A stretch of DNA of 64,000 bases from Mycolicibacterium helvum (GCF_010731895.1 NZ_AP022596.1:1922001-1986000); one strand, 5' to 3'; positions 33,049-42,498 are shown, counted from the stretch's first letter. The notes: generated from the sequence alone by a model not told the origin. Translations and numbers: made by a program.

Positions 33049-35022
33049 TTGTCCACCACCGAGACGACGCCGCGGAGCGGCGCACGGGTTCACGTTCAGA
33101 AACTGGGCACGTCGCTGTCGAACATGGTCATGCCCAATATCGGCGCGTTCATCGCCTGGGGCCTGATCACCGCACTGTTCATCAAGGCCGGCTGGCTGAC
33201 CGGGATCTTCCCGGGATTGCGTGACCCGGCCGGGTGGGTGGCCAAGATCGGCGGCTGGGGTGACTTCGCCGACGGCGGCATCGTCGCGCCGATGATCACC
33301 TACCTGCTACCGATCCTGATCGGAGCCACCGGCGGGCGGATGGTGTACGGGATCCGCGGCGGTGTCGTCGGTGCAATCGCGACCATGGGCGTCATCGCCG
33401 GCACCGACATCCCGATGTTCCTCGGCGCGATGATCATGGGGCCCCTCGGCGGTTGGGTGATCAAGAAGGTCGACGCCATCTGGGACGGCAAGATCCGCCC
33501 CGGCTTCGAGATGCTCATCGACAACTTCTCCGCAGGCATCGTCGGGCTCATCCTGGCCGCCTTTGGCTTTTTCGGAATCGGTCCGATCGTGTCGAGCTTC
33601 AGCCACGGCGCCGGCAAGGTCGTGGATTTCCTGGTCGCCCACGATCTGCTGCCGCTGACATCGATCTTCATCGAGCCGGCCAAAGTCCTCTTCCTCAACA
33701 ACGCCATCAACCACGGGGTGCTGACTCCGCTGGGGACTACGCAGGCACTGGCGACCGGTAAGTCGGTGCTGTTCCTCCTGGAGGCCAACCCCGGCCCCGG
33801 CCTGGGAATCCTGCTGGCGTTCATGGCATTCGGTCGAGGTGCCGCAAAGGCATCGGCACCCGGTGCGGCAATCATCCAGTTCTTCGGCGGCATCCACGAG
33901 ATCTACTTCCCGTACGTCCTGATGAAGCCCAAGTTGATCCTCGCCACGATCTTGGGCGGCATGACGGGCGTCTTCATCAATGTGCTGTTCGGATCGGGCT
34001 TGCGTGCGCCTGCCGCACCCGGGTCGATCATCGCCGTCTACGCGCAGACCGCCACCGGCAGCTACCTCGGTGTCACGCTGTCGGTAATCGGCGCGGCTGC
34101 AGTCTCATTCGTAGTGGCCGCCCTGCTGTTGAAGACGGATAAGTCCGAAGACGACGGCGATCTGGCCGCCGCGACCGCAGGTATGGAGGCCCTCAAAGGT
34201 AAGAAGTCGAGCGTGTCGGCGGCGCTGGTGGGATCGGCCAACAGCGGTCCGATCAGCAACATCGTCTTCGCCTGTGATGCCGGCATGGGGTCCTCGGCGA
34301 TGGGCGCCTCGGTACTGCGAAAGAAGGTGCAGGGCGCCGGCTTTGCCAATGTCAAGGTCACCAACCAATCGATCGCGAACCTCACCGACACCTACGGACT
34401 GGTGGTGACGCACCAGGACCTGACCGCCCGCGCGAAGCAGAGAACGCCGTCGGCGGTGCACATCTCGGTGGAGAACTTCATGAACGCCCCACAGTACGAC
34501 GAGATCGTAGAACTGCTCGGGGAGGTCAACGGCGGCAACGGCGCTGCAGCCACCCCAAGCGTCGAGGAGCCGGCCGACGAGGCGCCGCCTCAGGACGTGC
34601 TGGCGGTTGAGTCCATCGTGCTCGCGGGTACGGCCACCACACGAGACGGTGCGATCAGCGAGGCCGGCCGGTTACTCGTGGCGTGTGGCGCCGTCGAACC
34701 GTCCTACGTCCACGCGATGCACGAGCGGGAGGGCTCGGTGTCGACATATATGGGCAATGGCCTGGCCATCCCGCACGGCACCAACGAGGCCAAAGATTCC
34801 ATCAGGCGCACCGGAATCTCGTTCGTGCGCTATGCCGAGCCGATCGACTGGAACGGCAAGCCGGCCGAGTTCGTGGTCGGTATCGCCGGCGCCGGAAAGG
34901 ACCACATGGCCCTGCTGACGAAGATCGCCGGGGTGTTCCTCAACAAGGACGAGGTGGCCCGGCTCCGGGACGCCACGAGCGCCGAGCAGATCCGATCGGT
35001 GCTCGGCGGCTCCAACGCGTGA
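33049..35022 (+). CDS. mtlA: Mannitol-type PTS transporter, fused EIICBA
   Basis: About 657 residues. The EIIC membrane domain (about 15-365) contains FIAWGLITALF, the NNAINHGVLTPLG signature and FFGGIHEIYFPYVLMKP. EIIB follows with phospho-acceptor Cys409 in FACDAGMGSSAMG, then EIIA with His576 in GLAIPHGTNE. It imports and phosphorylates a hexitol using phosphate from HPr. The TTG at 33049 has GGAGG 7 bp upstream and was preferred; an ATG at 33031 has no ribosome binding site. EI and HPr are not in the window. Confidence 0.9.
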   Translation: MSTTETTPRSGARVHVQKLGTSLSNMVMPNIGAFIAWGLITALFIKAGWLTGIFPGLRDPAGWVAKIGGWGDFADGGIVAPMITYLLPILIGATGGRMVYGIRGGVVGAIATMGVIAGTDIPMFLGAMIMGPLGGWVIKKVDAIWDGKIRPGFEMLIDNFSAGIVGLILAAFGFFGIGPIVSSFSHGAGKVVDFLVAHDLLPLTSIFIEPAKVLFLNNAINHGVLTPLGTTQALATGKSVLFLLEANPGPGLGILLAFMAFGRGAAKASAPGAAIIQFFGGIHEIYFPYVLMKPKLILATILGGMTGVFINVLFGSGLRAPAAPGSIIAVYAQTATGSYLGVTLSVIGAAAVSFVVAALLLKTDKSEDDGDLAAATAGMEALKGKKSSVSAALVGSANSGPISNIVFACDAGMGSSAMGASVLRKKVQGAGFANVKVTNQSIANLTDTYGLVVTHQDLTARAKQRTPSAVHISVENFMNAPQYDEIVELLGEVNGGNGAAATPSVEEPADEAPPQDVLAVESIVLAGTATTRDGAISEAGRLLVACGAVEPSYVHAMHEREGSVSTYMGNGLAIPHGTNEAKDSIRRTGISFVRYAEPIDWNGKPAEFVVGIAGAGKDHMALLTKIAGVFLNKDEVARLRDATSAEQIRSVLGGSNA

Positions 35023-35043
35023 CAGACAAGTGAGAATGGTCAG

Positions 35044-35802
35044 GTGGATTCGGACACCCGTCAAGGCCGCATCGTCGAGCTCGCCCGCACCAGGGGGCGG
35101 GTCGAGGTAGCCGCGCTGGCTGAAGAGCTCGACGTCGCGGCCGAGACGATCCGCCGGGACCTGAAAGTTCTCGCCGGTCGCAGAATGCTCAAACGCGTCC
35201 ACGGCGGCGCCATCCCGCTTGAGACCGCAGCCTTCGAATCGACGGTCGAGTACCGCAGCCAGGTGGATCTCGCCGAGAAGCACCGGATCGCAGGCGCGGC
35301 CACCGACCTGCTACATGGGGCCGAAACCGTATACCTGGACGAGGGATTCACTCCGAGGCTGATCGCCGAACGACTGGCCAACCAGGAGCTGACGGTGGTC
35401 ACCTCCTCCCTGCTGGCCGCCGAGGCGCTGGCCCACAGCGAGTCCGCGACGGTCCTGCTGCTCGGCGGGCGGATGCGGGGGCGCACGCTGGCCACCGTGG
35501 ACCACTGGGCGACCGACATGCTGGGCAGCCTGGTGATCGACATCGCATACCTTGGGACGAACGGTATTTCACCCGACCACGGCCTCACTACACCCGACCC
35601 TGCGGTCGCCGCGGTGAAACAGACCGCCGTCAAGGTCGCGCGCCGCCGCGTTCTGGTGGCTGCGCACACCAAGTTCGGCGTCAGCAGTTTCTGCCGGTTT
35701 GCCGAAGTATCCGATTTCGACTCGATCGTGACCGGCACGGAGCTTTCCGTCACCGAAGCACGCCGCTACGAGGCACTGGGGCCGTCCGTCGTCCGGATCT
35801 GA
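35044..35802 (+). CDS. DeoR-family transcriptional regulator
   Basis: 252 residues. The N-terminal DeoR helix-turn-helix is RQGRIVELARTRGRVEVAALAEELDVAAETIRRDLKVL followed by LKRVHGGAI. The C-terminal sugar-phosphate sensing domain contains VYLDEGFTPRLIAERL, LLGGRMRGRTLATV and VAAHTKFG. GTG start, 21 bp after the PTS gene. It probably represses the PTS gene and alditol dehydrogenase until a sugar phosphate accumulates; the direct repeats at 32951-32993 are candidate sites. Confidence 0.9.
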   Translation: MDSDTRQGRIVELARTRGRVEVAALAEELDVAAETIRRDLKVLAGRRMLKRVHGGAIPLETAAFESTVEYRSQVDLAEKHRIAGAATDLLHGAETVYLDEGFTPRLIAERLANQELTVVTSSLLAAEALAHSESATVLLLGGRMRGRTLATVDHWATDMLGSLVIDIAYLGTNGISPDHGLTTPDPAVAAVKQTAVKVARRRVLVAAHTKFGVSSFCRFAEVSDFDSIVTGTELSVTEARRYEALGPSVVRI

Positions 35803-35814
35803 GGACCCGCAGCC

Positions 35815-37281
35815 TTAGTGCACACCCTCCATCAGCCGGCTGACGCGAGGCGCGAACACCCACACGACCACACCGACGACGATGGCGATCACCCCGAGAA
35901 TCCCGAAGTAGGCGAATTCGCGGTCCGAACTGTAGTAGCCGGACAGCACACCCGACATCGCCGTGCCCAGGCCGACGGAAAAGAAGTACAGCGCCATCAT
36001 CTGAGCGCGAAAGGCGTTGGGCGCCAACTGTGTGGTGACCGATAGCCCGATCGGGGACAACATGAGTTCGGAGATCGCGAACACACCCATGATCGCCACC
36101 ACGAAAAGGGCGGGCACGCTGCGACCCGTCGTCCCGGCCATCGGCAGGAACAACAGAAACGCCAAGCCCATCCCGATGACGCCGTAGGCGAACTTGCGCG
36201 GGGTGGTGGGCGCTCGCCGGCCGAGTTTGGTCCACATCGCCGCAAACAGCGGTGACAGCAGAATGATCCACACCGGTTCAATCGAACCAATCCAGTTCGA
36301 CGGTGCCCGCCAGCCGAAGATCGACCAGTTCATCCGGTCATCGGAGTAGACCGCGAGCACGGTGAAGATCTGCTGAAACAGCGACCAGAACACGGCATTG
36401 GCGATGAACAGCGGGATGAACGCGCGCACCCGGGTCCGTTCCAGCGGCTCGACACTGGGGCTGCCCAGCATCACCGCGAAGTAGCCGATGGACGCGACGA
36501 TGAGGACTCCCGTGGTCACCTGGGAGAGGTTGGCCAGCGTGATCAGACCGAAGACGAACGCGAGTACGGCGGCCGCCAGAACCACCACCGCGACGCCGGC
36601 AGTGCGCCAGAACTCTTGGTGCGACAACGGATGCGGAACCGTACGCCCGTGGCCACCGAGGTTGCGCCGGAACACCACATACTGGGTCAGGCCCAGCGCC
36701 ATACCGACCGCGGCGGCACCGAAGCCGTAGTGGAATCCCACCTTGGTCTGCAAGAGTCCGGTGATCAGAGGCCCGACGAACGACCCGAGGTTGATCCCGA
36801 GATAGAACAGCGTGAATCCGCCGTCGCGCCGAGGATCGCCCTCGTCGTAGAGCGTGCCCAACAGCGAGGACGCATTGGCTTTCAGTGCACCTGATCCCAG
36901 CGCGATGAGCACCAGACCGACGGCGACACCCGACAGTCCGGGCAGCACGGCCAGCGCGATGTGGCCGCACATCACCACCACACCGCCGTAGAACACGGTT
37001 CGCTCCATGCCCAGCACTCGGTCCGCGATCCAGCCACCCAGGACCGTGGACAGGTACACCAGGCCGCCGTATGCGCCGACGATGCCGGTCGCGGTGGCCT
37101 TGGGTAGTGCCAGACCACCGTCACTGAGCGAGTAGTAGAGGTAGTACCCGAGGATGGTGAGCATCCCGTAGAACGAGAACCGCTCCCACAGCTCGACACC
37201 GAAGAGGTTGGCCAGACCGACCGGATGTCCGAAGAAGGCCTTTTTCGTGGGCACGTTCTCGGTCGCTGCGGCATCGGACAT
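35815..37281 (-). CDS. Proton-dependent oligopeptide transporter (POT/PTR2 family)
   Basis: 488 residues with about fourteen membrane segments. The proton-coupling ExxERF motif is ELWERFSFYGM, and the PTR2 signature is FTLFYLGINLGSFVGPLITGLL. It imports di- and tripeptides with protons. The ATG at 37281 was chosen because the sequence from MSDAAATENVPTKKAFFG fits POT N-termini; an upstream in-frame start adds only six residues. The gene converges with the DeoR gene 12 bp away. Confidence 0.9.
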   Translation of the reverse strand: MSDAAATENVPTKKAFFGHPVGLANLFGVELWERFSFYGMLTILGYYLYYSLSDGGLALPKATATGIVGAYGGLVYLSTVLGGWIADRVLGMERTVFYGGVVVMCGHIALAVLPGLSGVAVGLVLIALGSGALKANASSLLGTLYDEGDPRRDGGFTLFYLGINLGSFVGPLITGLLQTKVGFHYGFGAAAVGMALGLTQYVVFRRNLGGHGRTVPHPLSHQEFWRTAGVAVVVLAAAVLAFVFGLITLANLSQVTTGVLIVASIGYFAVMLGSPSVEPLERTRVRAFIPLFIANAVFWSLFQQIFTVLAVYSDDRMNWSIFGWRAPSNWIGSIEPVWIILLSPLFAAMWTKLGRRAPTTPRKFAYGVIGMGLAFLLFLPMAGTTGRSVPALFVVAIMGVFAISELMLSPIGLSVTTQLAPNAFRAQMMALYFFSVGLGTAMSGVLSGYYSSDREFAYFGILGVIAIVVGVVVWVFAPRVSRLMEGVH

Positions 37282-37374
37282 GGCTGTACGATGCCACATC
37301 GTTAACCGAGGTTCAGCGGTTCAACACGTTCGAACACCTTCCCCGGGTCGCTGCGCCCCTGCCCGCCGAAACGA

Positions 37375-38241
37375 TCAGGCCCACTGGTCCCAGGGCACGC
37401 TCCAGTCCCCGTTCTGCCACAGCTGTAGCGGTTTACCTCCGGTGTTGCGCACCTCGACGACGTCGCCTGGCACCGAGAAGTTATAGAACCAGGTCGCGTT
37501 GTCCCGGTTGAGGTTCAGGCATCCGTGGCTGGTGTCGGTGTTGCCCTGAGCCCACACCGTCGCGTCCAATTCGTGGAGGTAGACACCGTCGGTGCTGATG
37601 CGCACCGCATAGTTGATCGACTCCTTATAACCGAGGTGGGAGTTGATCGGCAGACCGTAGGTCGAGGAGTCCATGATCACCGGATTGCTCTTGTCCAGAA
37701 CGGTATAGACGCCCGGTTGGGTCCAGAAGCTCAGTGTGGTGTTGCCGACCTTTTCGGTGCCGCCACGACCCATCGATGTGGGCATGGTGCGCACCAGCTT
37801 CCCGCCGTCGAATACGGTCACCTGCTTGGTGGCGTCGTCGGCGATGGACACGTGCGAGGCCCCGATGGTGAACGTCAGCGGCGGTCCCGGCCCTGGGGTC
37901 ACGGTGACGACGGTGCCAGGGGCGTAGTACTGCGGTGGGCGCCAATGCGCGGTCCGATCGTCGACCCAGTGCCAGGCGCCGTCGACCGGCGGTGCGGTAT
38001 CCACCAGCAGCGCTTGGTTGGCCAACCCCTTGTCCACCACCGGACCGTCGAAATGCGCGACGATAACCGTGCCGATGCCGTAGGTCGCGCCGTTCTGCAA
38101 CGCAGCACCCGAGGTCGTGGTGAACCGAACATTGGGCAGGACATCATCGGCATGCGCGGCAATAGCCGGACCAGCCTGCAGCGCGATCAGCGCGACCACC
38201 ATCGACAACAGGACCCGTACCCCGCGACTCACAACGCTCAT
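37375..38241 (-). CDS. L,D-transpeptidase (YkuD catalytic domain), exported
   Basis: 288 residues. A signal peptide spans about 1-29 (VRVLLSMVVALIALQAGPAIAAHA). An Ig-like domain spans about 36-130 and a YkuD domain about 133-262, ending with the catalytic YLHELDATVWAQGNTDTSHGCLNL (Cys241). It forms 3-3 cross-links in peptidoglycan outside the membrane. A single N-terminal Ig-like domain makes it closer to LdtMt1/LdtMt3-type proteins than to the two-Ig LdtMt2. It is monocistronic. Confidence 0.9.
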   Translation of the reverse strand: MSVVSRGVRVLLSMVVALIALQAGPAIAAHADDVLPNVRFTTTSGAALQNGATYGIGTVIVAHFDGPVVDKGLANQALLVDTAPPVDGAWHWVDDRTAHWRPPQYYAPGTVVTVTPGPGPPLTFTIGASHVSIADDATKQVTVFDGGKLVRTMPTSMGRGGTEKVGNTTLSFWTQPGVYTVLDKSNPVIMDSSTYGLPINSHLGYKESINYAVRISTDGVYLHELDATVWAQGNTDTSHGCLNLNRDNATWFYNFSVPGDVVEVRNTGGKPLQLWQNGDWSVPWDQWA

Positions 38242-38392
38242 TCACCACTCCACGGTCGACGGCCCCAACCAATCGATCGTAGACGGCCAGCCGGCCTAGC
38301 CGGGTGTCGCCGATGTCGGCGTGGTGGTGATCTGCGTCCGGATCGATGGAACAGCAACCCGCGCCTCGACTGCGACTTCCCTGTGGCTGCGC

Positions 38393-39349
38393 CTACCGAT
38401 GCCACCGCAGACTTTCTGCTGCCGCCAGCACGGTGGTGGTCAGGGTCGCCATGAGCGGGCTCTCGAGCTTCCAACACTGCCAGAACAACGGAACGTCCAG
38501 GTGGACATCGTAGACCTGGACGAAGGACCCGTCGGCCAGGGCCGAGGCTGCCGATTGTTCGGGGTACATTCCCCAACCCAATCCGGCTCGTACCGCGGCA
38601 CCGAATCCCTCCGAAGTCGGCACATAATGGACTGGCCGGTCGATTACTCGGCGAAAGACTTTGCGCACCAACATATCCTGTAGGGCATCGTCGCGGTTCC
38701 AGGCTAGCGACGGTGCTTGCGCCACCGCCTCGGCGGTGAAACCACTTGGTAGATAACGTTTCACGTAGCCGCTGCTGGCTACCGGCAGATAGCGCATCAC
38801 GCCAAGGGGGTGCACTCGGCAGCCCGGCACCGGCGTGCGCTCGGTAGTGACCGCACCCATCACCACACCCTCGCGCAACAGCCGGGCCGAATGGTCCTGG
38901 TCCTCGATGCGGATGTCGAACACCACGTCAGCCAGCTCCGAGAGAACACTGACAAACCACGTCACCATTGAATCGGCGTTGACCGCCATCGCAATCCGCG
39001 GCCGAGGGGCGAACTGACCGCCACCGGCCATCTCGGCGAGAGCCTCCGCCTCGAGCATCGCGGTCTGAGCGGCAAGCCGCAGCAACGGCTTGCCGGCTGC
39101 GGTTGGCACACAAGGTTTTCCGCGGACCAAGAGCACCTGGCCCACATATTTCTCCAACGCCTTGATGCGCTGGCTCACCGCTGACGGCGTCACATGTAAC
39201 TGTTCGGCCGCCGCCTCGAAACTGCCGAGTTCGACTATCGCGGCGAAAGCCGCGAGCTGGCCCGCATCCAGACGAGCCTCACCGGAGCCGCTCAGTAGCA
39301 GGGGTCCGCGCCTGGGGTGTAATACGGCACTCCTTGCGGCGTGTAGCAC
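38393..39349 (-). CDS. lysG: LysR-family regulator LysG (ArgP type), activator of lysine export
   Basis: About 318 residues. The helix-turn-helix reads LAAFAAIVELGSFEAAAEQLHVTPSAVSQRIKALEKYVGQVLLVR, followed by family-specific IAMAVNADSMVTWF, VFDIRIEDQDHSARLLREGVVMGAVTTE, CRVHPLGVMRYLPVAS and APSLAWNRDD. These resemble M. tuberculosis Rv1985c. The start is uncertain: no ATG lies close to the domain, and the GTG at 39349 overlaps the upstream secreted-protein gene by 58 bp. Its usual divergent partner lysE is present but about 6 kb away at 45322. Confidence 0.85.
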   Translation of the reverse strand: MLHAARSAVLHPRRGPLLLSGSGEARLDAGQLAAFAAIVELGSFEAAAEQLHVTPSAVSQRIKALEKYVGQVLLVRGKPCVPTAAGKPLLRLAAQTAMLEAEALAEMAGGGQFAPRPRIAMAVNADSMVTWFVSVLSELADVVFDIRIEDQDHSARLLREGVVMGAVTTERTPVPGCRVHPLGVMRYLPVASSGYVKRYLPSGFTAEAVAQAPSLAWNRDDALQDMLVRKVFRRVIDRPVHYVPTSEGFGAAVRAGLGWGMYPEQSAASALADGSFVQVYDVHLDVPLFWQCWKLESPLMATLTTTVLAAAESLRWHR

Positions 39350-39564
39350 GGTGGCTGGCCAGAGGCCGCCTGCGCGGCGGCATCGTCTGCGCCGGCCACT
39401 GCGCCGGCCACCGCAACATCTCCGGCGACGTTGGTGCATCCACCTACATCGACGTGACGCCCTCCGACGTCACCACACACATCGGCTTGTGCGGCCGGTG
39501 CGATCGCCACCGGCACCGCAGCCATTGCCATAGCGCTCAACAGCGCCGCTGCCAGCTTTTTCAT
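39292..39564 (-). CDS. Small secreted Ala-rich protein
   Basis: 90 residues with a clear signal peptide (MKKLAAALLSAMAMAAVPVAIAPAAQA, cleavage expected after AQA). The mature part is only about 63 residues, with Cys residues near both ends and a Pro/Tyr-rich tail (CYTPQGVPYYTPGADPCY). Such small exported proteins are common in mycobacteria and have no known role. It is on the same strand as lysG and overlaps its 5' end. Confidence 0.7.
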   Translation of the reverse strand: MKKLAAALLSAMAMAAVPVAIAPAAQADVCGDVGGRHVDVGGCTNVAGDVAVAGAVAGADDAAAQAASGQPPCYTPQGVPYYTPGADPCY

Positions 39565-39657
39565 CGTCCGTACTTCCCCTCTTAAGACCGGCTCATCGGC
39601 ATTATCGCCGTTGGCGCTGGGTGCCGTGGGGTATTCGCCGGAGCGGGAGCGCCGGGA

Positions 39658-40908
39658 CTATTTCAGCGAGTAGCGGATCGGCAGGTGCTTGATCCCACCG
39701 ACGAAGGTGGTGGCCGTCAGTTCGGGCTCGCCGGCCAGTTCGATGCTGTTGATGCGGGGGATGAGTTCGGAGAAGAAGCTGTGCATTTCCATGCGGGCCA
39801 GGGCAGCACCCAGACAGAAGTGCACGCCGTAGCCGAAGGACAGATGTTTGTTGGGGTCGCGGCCCACGTCGAAACGCATCGGATCATCGAACACGTCTTC
39901 GTCTCGGTTGGCCGAAACATAGGACAGCAGAACCGATTCGCCCTTGGCGATCGGGACGCCGCGGACTTCGGTGTCGGCTTGGGCGGTGCGCATGAATTCC
40001 TTGACCGGCGTCGTGCAGCGGATCATCTCTTCGACCGCGGTGCCCATCAGGCCGGGGTCGTTCTTCAGCCGCTGCAGTTCGCCGGGGTTACGCACCAATT
40101 CCAAGAGCCCGCCGGCGATTCCGGCGCTGGTGGTGTCGTGGCCTGCGCTGGCGACGATCACGTAATAGGAGGCGGTGTCCATATCGGACAGTGGCTGGCC
40201 GTCAATGGTGGCGTTGGCGATGGCCGAGGTCAGGTCCTCGGTCGGGTGTTCGCGGCGCGAGGCGGTCAACGCCGCGAAGTAGGTGAAGAAATCCAACAGC
40301 ACCGCGATCATCGCGTCACTGGATTGACTGCGCTGCAACTCGATGTCGTCGCCGCCGAACAGTTCCTGGGTGAGCTTGAGCATCCGGGGGAAGTCGGATT
40401 CCGGCAGGCCCAACAAACTCAGGATGACGTATAGCGGATAGTTGACCGCGATCTCTTGGGAGAAGTCCAGTTCGGGGCCGCGCTCGACCATCTGGTCGAC
40501 GTACATCTTGGCCAACTCATCGCAGCGTGCCTTCAAGGCGCGCATGGCTTTCGGGCGAAACCAGTCCGCACCGATCTTGCGCATGTCGCGGTGGTGCGGA
40601 TCGTCCATGTGGATCAGCGTGCTCAATCCGATCCCGGCTTCACGATCCGCGCGCAACTTCTCGTCGAGCACCGTCGCCACGAGCATCGGCCGGGGATCGT
40701 TGGTGAACAGATCGTTCTGCCGCTCGATGTCCATGACATCGGCGTGTTTGGTGATCGCCCAGAACGGCCGATAACCCCCGACATCAACCCACGACACCGG
40801 CGCGTGCGCGCGCAAGTGGGCCAGCGCCGCGTGCAGCCGGGCCTCGTCGGCATACGACTGCGGGACAGCCAGAACGCGGGCCGCGTCGTCCATGATGCGT
40901 GCGGTCAT
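39658..40908 (-). CDS. Cytochrome P450
   Basis: 416 residues. I-helix ASAGHDTTSAG, K-helix EEMIRCTTPVKEFMR and heme motif FGYGVHFCLGAALAR are all canonical. The C-terminal TTFVGGIKHLPIRYSLK resembles mycobacterial P450s of the CYP125/CYP142/CYP124 neighbourhood, but the family number cannot be fixed here. The ATG at 40908 has AAGGAG upstream. It is divergent from a TetR gene with a palindrome between them, so it is probably controlled by that TetR. Confidence 0.9.
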   Translation of the reverse strand: MTARIMDDAARVLAVPQSYADEARLHAALAHLRAHAPVSWVDVGGYRPFWAITKHADVMDIERQNDLFTNDPRPMLVATVLDEKLRADREAGIGLSTLIHMDDPHHRDMRKIGADWFRPKAMRALKARCDELAKMYVDQMVERGPELDFSQEIAVNYPLYVILSLLGLPESDFPRMLKLTQELFGGDDIELQRSQSSDAMIAVLLDFFTYFAALTASRREHPTEDLTSAIANATIDGQPLSDMDTASYYVIVASAGHDTTSAGIAGGLLELVRNPGELQRLKNDPGLMGTAVEEMIRCTTPVKEFMRTAQADTEVRGVPIAKGESVLLSYVSANRDEDVFDDPMRFDVGRDPNKHLSFGYGVHFCLGAALARMEMHSFFSELIPRINSIELAGEPELTATTFVGGIKHLPIRYSLK

Positions 40909-40927
40909 CGGGGCACTCCTTGAGATC

Positions 40928-40947
40928 TGGAACGAAGTCGTTCTAGA
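40928..40947. promoter_or_regulatory. Palindromic TetR-type operator
   Basis: CTGGAACGAAGTCGTTCTAG contains the perfect inverted repeat GAACGA-AG-TCGTTC and is symmetric except for one base pair over 20 bp. It lies between the divergent P450 and TetR genes, 20 bp from the P450 ATG. Confidence 0.7.
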
Positions 40948-40965
40948 TTATGGCGCAGACCACAG

Positions 40966-41592
40966 ATGGGTCAAGATGACGTCATGACTGCCCAAGGACG
41001 CACCTACGGCGGGCAGAGCCCCCAGCAACGCTCCCTAGAGCGGCGAGAACGCCTGCTCGACGCCGCGCGCGAACTGATCGCCGAGGTCGGTGTGGCACCC
41101 CTGACCGTCGACCTGGTGTGCCAGCGGGCGAAACTGAGCAAGCGATACTTTTACACCGAGTTCGCCACCAAGGACGATCTACTGGACGCCTGCGCCGACG
41201 ATCTGTACACCCGGCTCAAAGCCGCAATGGAGACAGTGCTGAGTACCACTCCGCTCCCCGACCGGGCACATGGCGTGTTGCGTACGGTGGTGCGCACATT
41301 GGTCGCCAGCGCGGCGGACGCGCGCCTCTACATGGAGTCACCTGGATTTCCGCGGCTACGCCAGCTCCAGCAACGCGAGATCGGCGAGTTCACCGGGCGC
41401 ATCGCCGCCGAAGCCATGCAATTCGCCGGACCGCCGAAACCGTCGGTCGACCGTCAACTCGCGGCCAGGGCAGCTGTCACCGCGGCCACCGAGCTCATCA
41501 TCGCGTGGCTGCTCGGTGACATCGACACCGACGAAGACACTCTCGTCGCAACCATGGCTGCCGTCACCCTCGGGGCTGCCGGGGCCGTTTGA
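40966..41592 (+). CDS. TetR-family transcriptional regulator
   Basis: 208 residues. The helix-turn-helix is RERLLDAARELIAEVGVAPLTVDLVCQRAKLSKRYFYTEFATKDDLLDACADDL. An ATG at 40984 is an alternative start. It is followed by a siderophore-interacting protein gene with a TGATG overlap, so the two are translated together. Its operator is probably the palindrome at 40928-40947, linking control of a P450 and a ferric-siderophore reductase-like protein. Confidence 0.88.
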   Translation: MGQDDVMTAQGRTYGGQSPQQRSLERRERLLDAARELIAEVGVAPLTVDLVCQRAKLSKRYFYTEFATKDDLLDACADDLYTRLKAAMETVLSTTPLPDRAHGVLRTVVRTLVASAADARLYMESPGFPRLRQLQQREIGEFTGRIAAEAMQFAGPPKPSVDRQLAARAAVTAATELIIAWLLGDIDTDEDTLVATMAAVTLGAAGAV

Positions 41593-42395
41593 TGAGCTTC
41601 TCCCCAGCGTCTGTCGTCGAGGCGCTCCAGTTGAGCCCGCGGCTGCGCCGGATCAGTCTGCGCGTCGACGACCCCGAATCTCTGGCCATCCCGACGATCG
41701 GCGACTGCGCCGTCGGCGTGTATTTCGACCCGGGAACGCCCGAGGAGGGCCGCACCTACACCGTCCGCCACCACGACGGTGACCACATCGACCTCGACAT
41801 CGCGCTGCACTCCGGAGGCCGTGGCGGCGCCTGGGCGCAGACTGCCACCGCCGGGGATCGGGTCGGGCTCGATCACGCCCGCGCGTGGTACCGGCCGCCG
41901 CGGGCTATTGCGCGCCAGCTGCTCGTCACCGATCTCGCCGGGCTGCCTGCCGCTGCCCGCATCGTCGAGGAAACGCCCCCCACCGTCGCGACCACCGTCA
42001 TCATCGAGGCCGCCGACCACCACGACCTGGACTACCTGCCCGTCCGCCCCGGTGTCGCCGTCGTTCCCAGCCTCGGTACCGGCAACGGCGTCGCACCGAG
42101 CGCACTCGCGGATCTGGTCCGGCAGGCCGACTTGCCGGCGTACGGCTACTGCTGGTTTGCCGGCGAAGCCGCCGCATCACGTGAGGTCCGCAATTACGTG
42201 CGGGGGCGGGGCTGGACCATCGACCGGTACGACATCACCGGGTACTGGCGATTCGACTCCGCGGCCTGGGACGCCAGGTTCGCTTTGGTCAGTGACGAGG
42301 TTGTTGCGGTCTATCAGCGAGCGATCGCTGCAGGTAAGGGCGACAAGATGGCGTTCGAGGAGTTCGAGGACACCCTCGAACGAATGGGGCTCTAG
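41592..42395 (+). CDS. Siderophore-interacting FAD protein (ViuB/SIP family ferric-siderophore reductase)
   Basis: 267 residues. The FAD-binding motif GRTYTVRHHDGDHIDLDIALHS and GGAWAQTATAGDRVGLDHARAWY correspond to the SIP FAD domain. The C-terminal SIP domain has AAADHHDLDY-like and CWFAGEAAASREVRNYVRGRGW motifs for NAD(P)H binding. Members release iron from imported siderophores by reducing Fe(III). The ATG overlaps the tetR stop. No IdeR box was found nearby, so it appears to be under TetR and not iron control. Confidence 0.88.
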   Translation: MSFSPASVVEALQLSPRLRRISLRVDDPESLAIPTIGDCAVGVYFDPGTPEEGRTYTVRHHDGDHIDLDIALHSGGRGGAWAQTATAGDRVGLDHARAWYRPPRAIARQLLVTDLAGLPAAARIVEETPPTVATTVIIEAADHHDLDYLPVRPGVAVVPSLGTGNGVAPSALADLVRQADLPAYGYCWFAGEAAASREVRNYVRGRGWTIDRYDITGYWRFDSAAWDARFALVSDEVVAVYQRAIAAGKGDKMAFEEFEDTLERMGL

Positions 42396-42440
42396 CCGGC
42401 GCCGAGACCTGCGCGTAAGGTGGCCGCGCCGTTCCCCATT

Positions 42441-42456
42441 TGTGATGTGCATCACC
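42441..42456. promoter_or_regulatory. CRP-like binding site
   Basis: TGTGATGTGCATCACC matches the cAMP receptor protein consensus TGTGA-N6-TCACA at 9 of 10 fixed positions and contains the perfect palindrome GTGATG-TG-CATCAC. It lies 43 bp upstream of the small membrane protein start. Confidence 0.55.
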
Positions 42457-42498
42457 TATACTCCAAATGATGAGCCAGGTCACAACCGGAGGTGTTCG

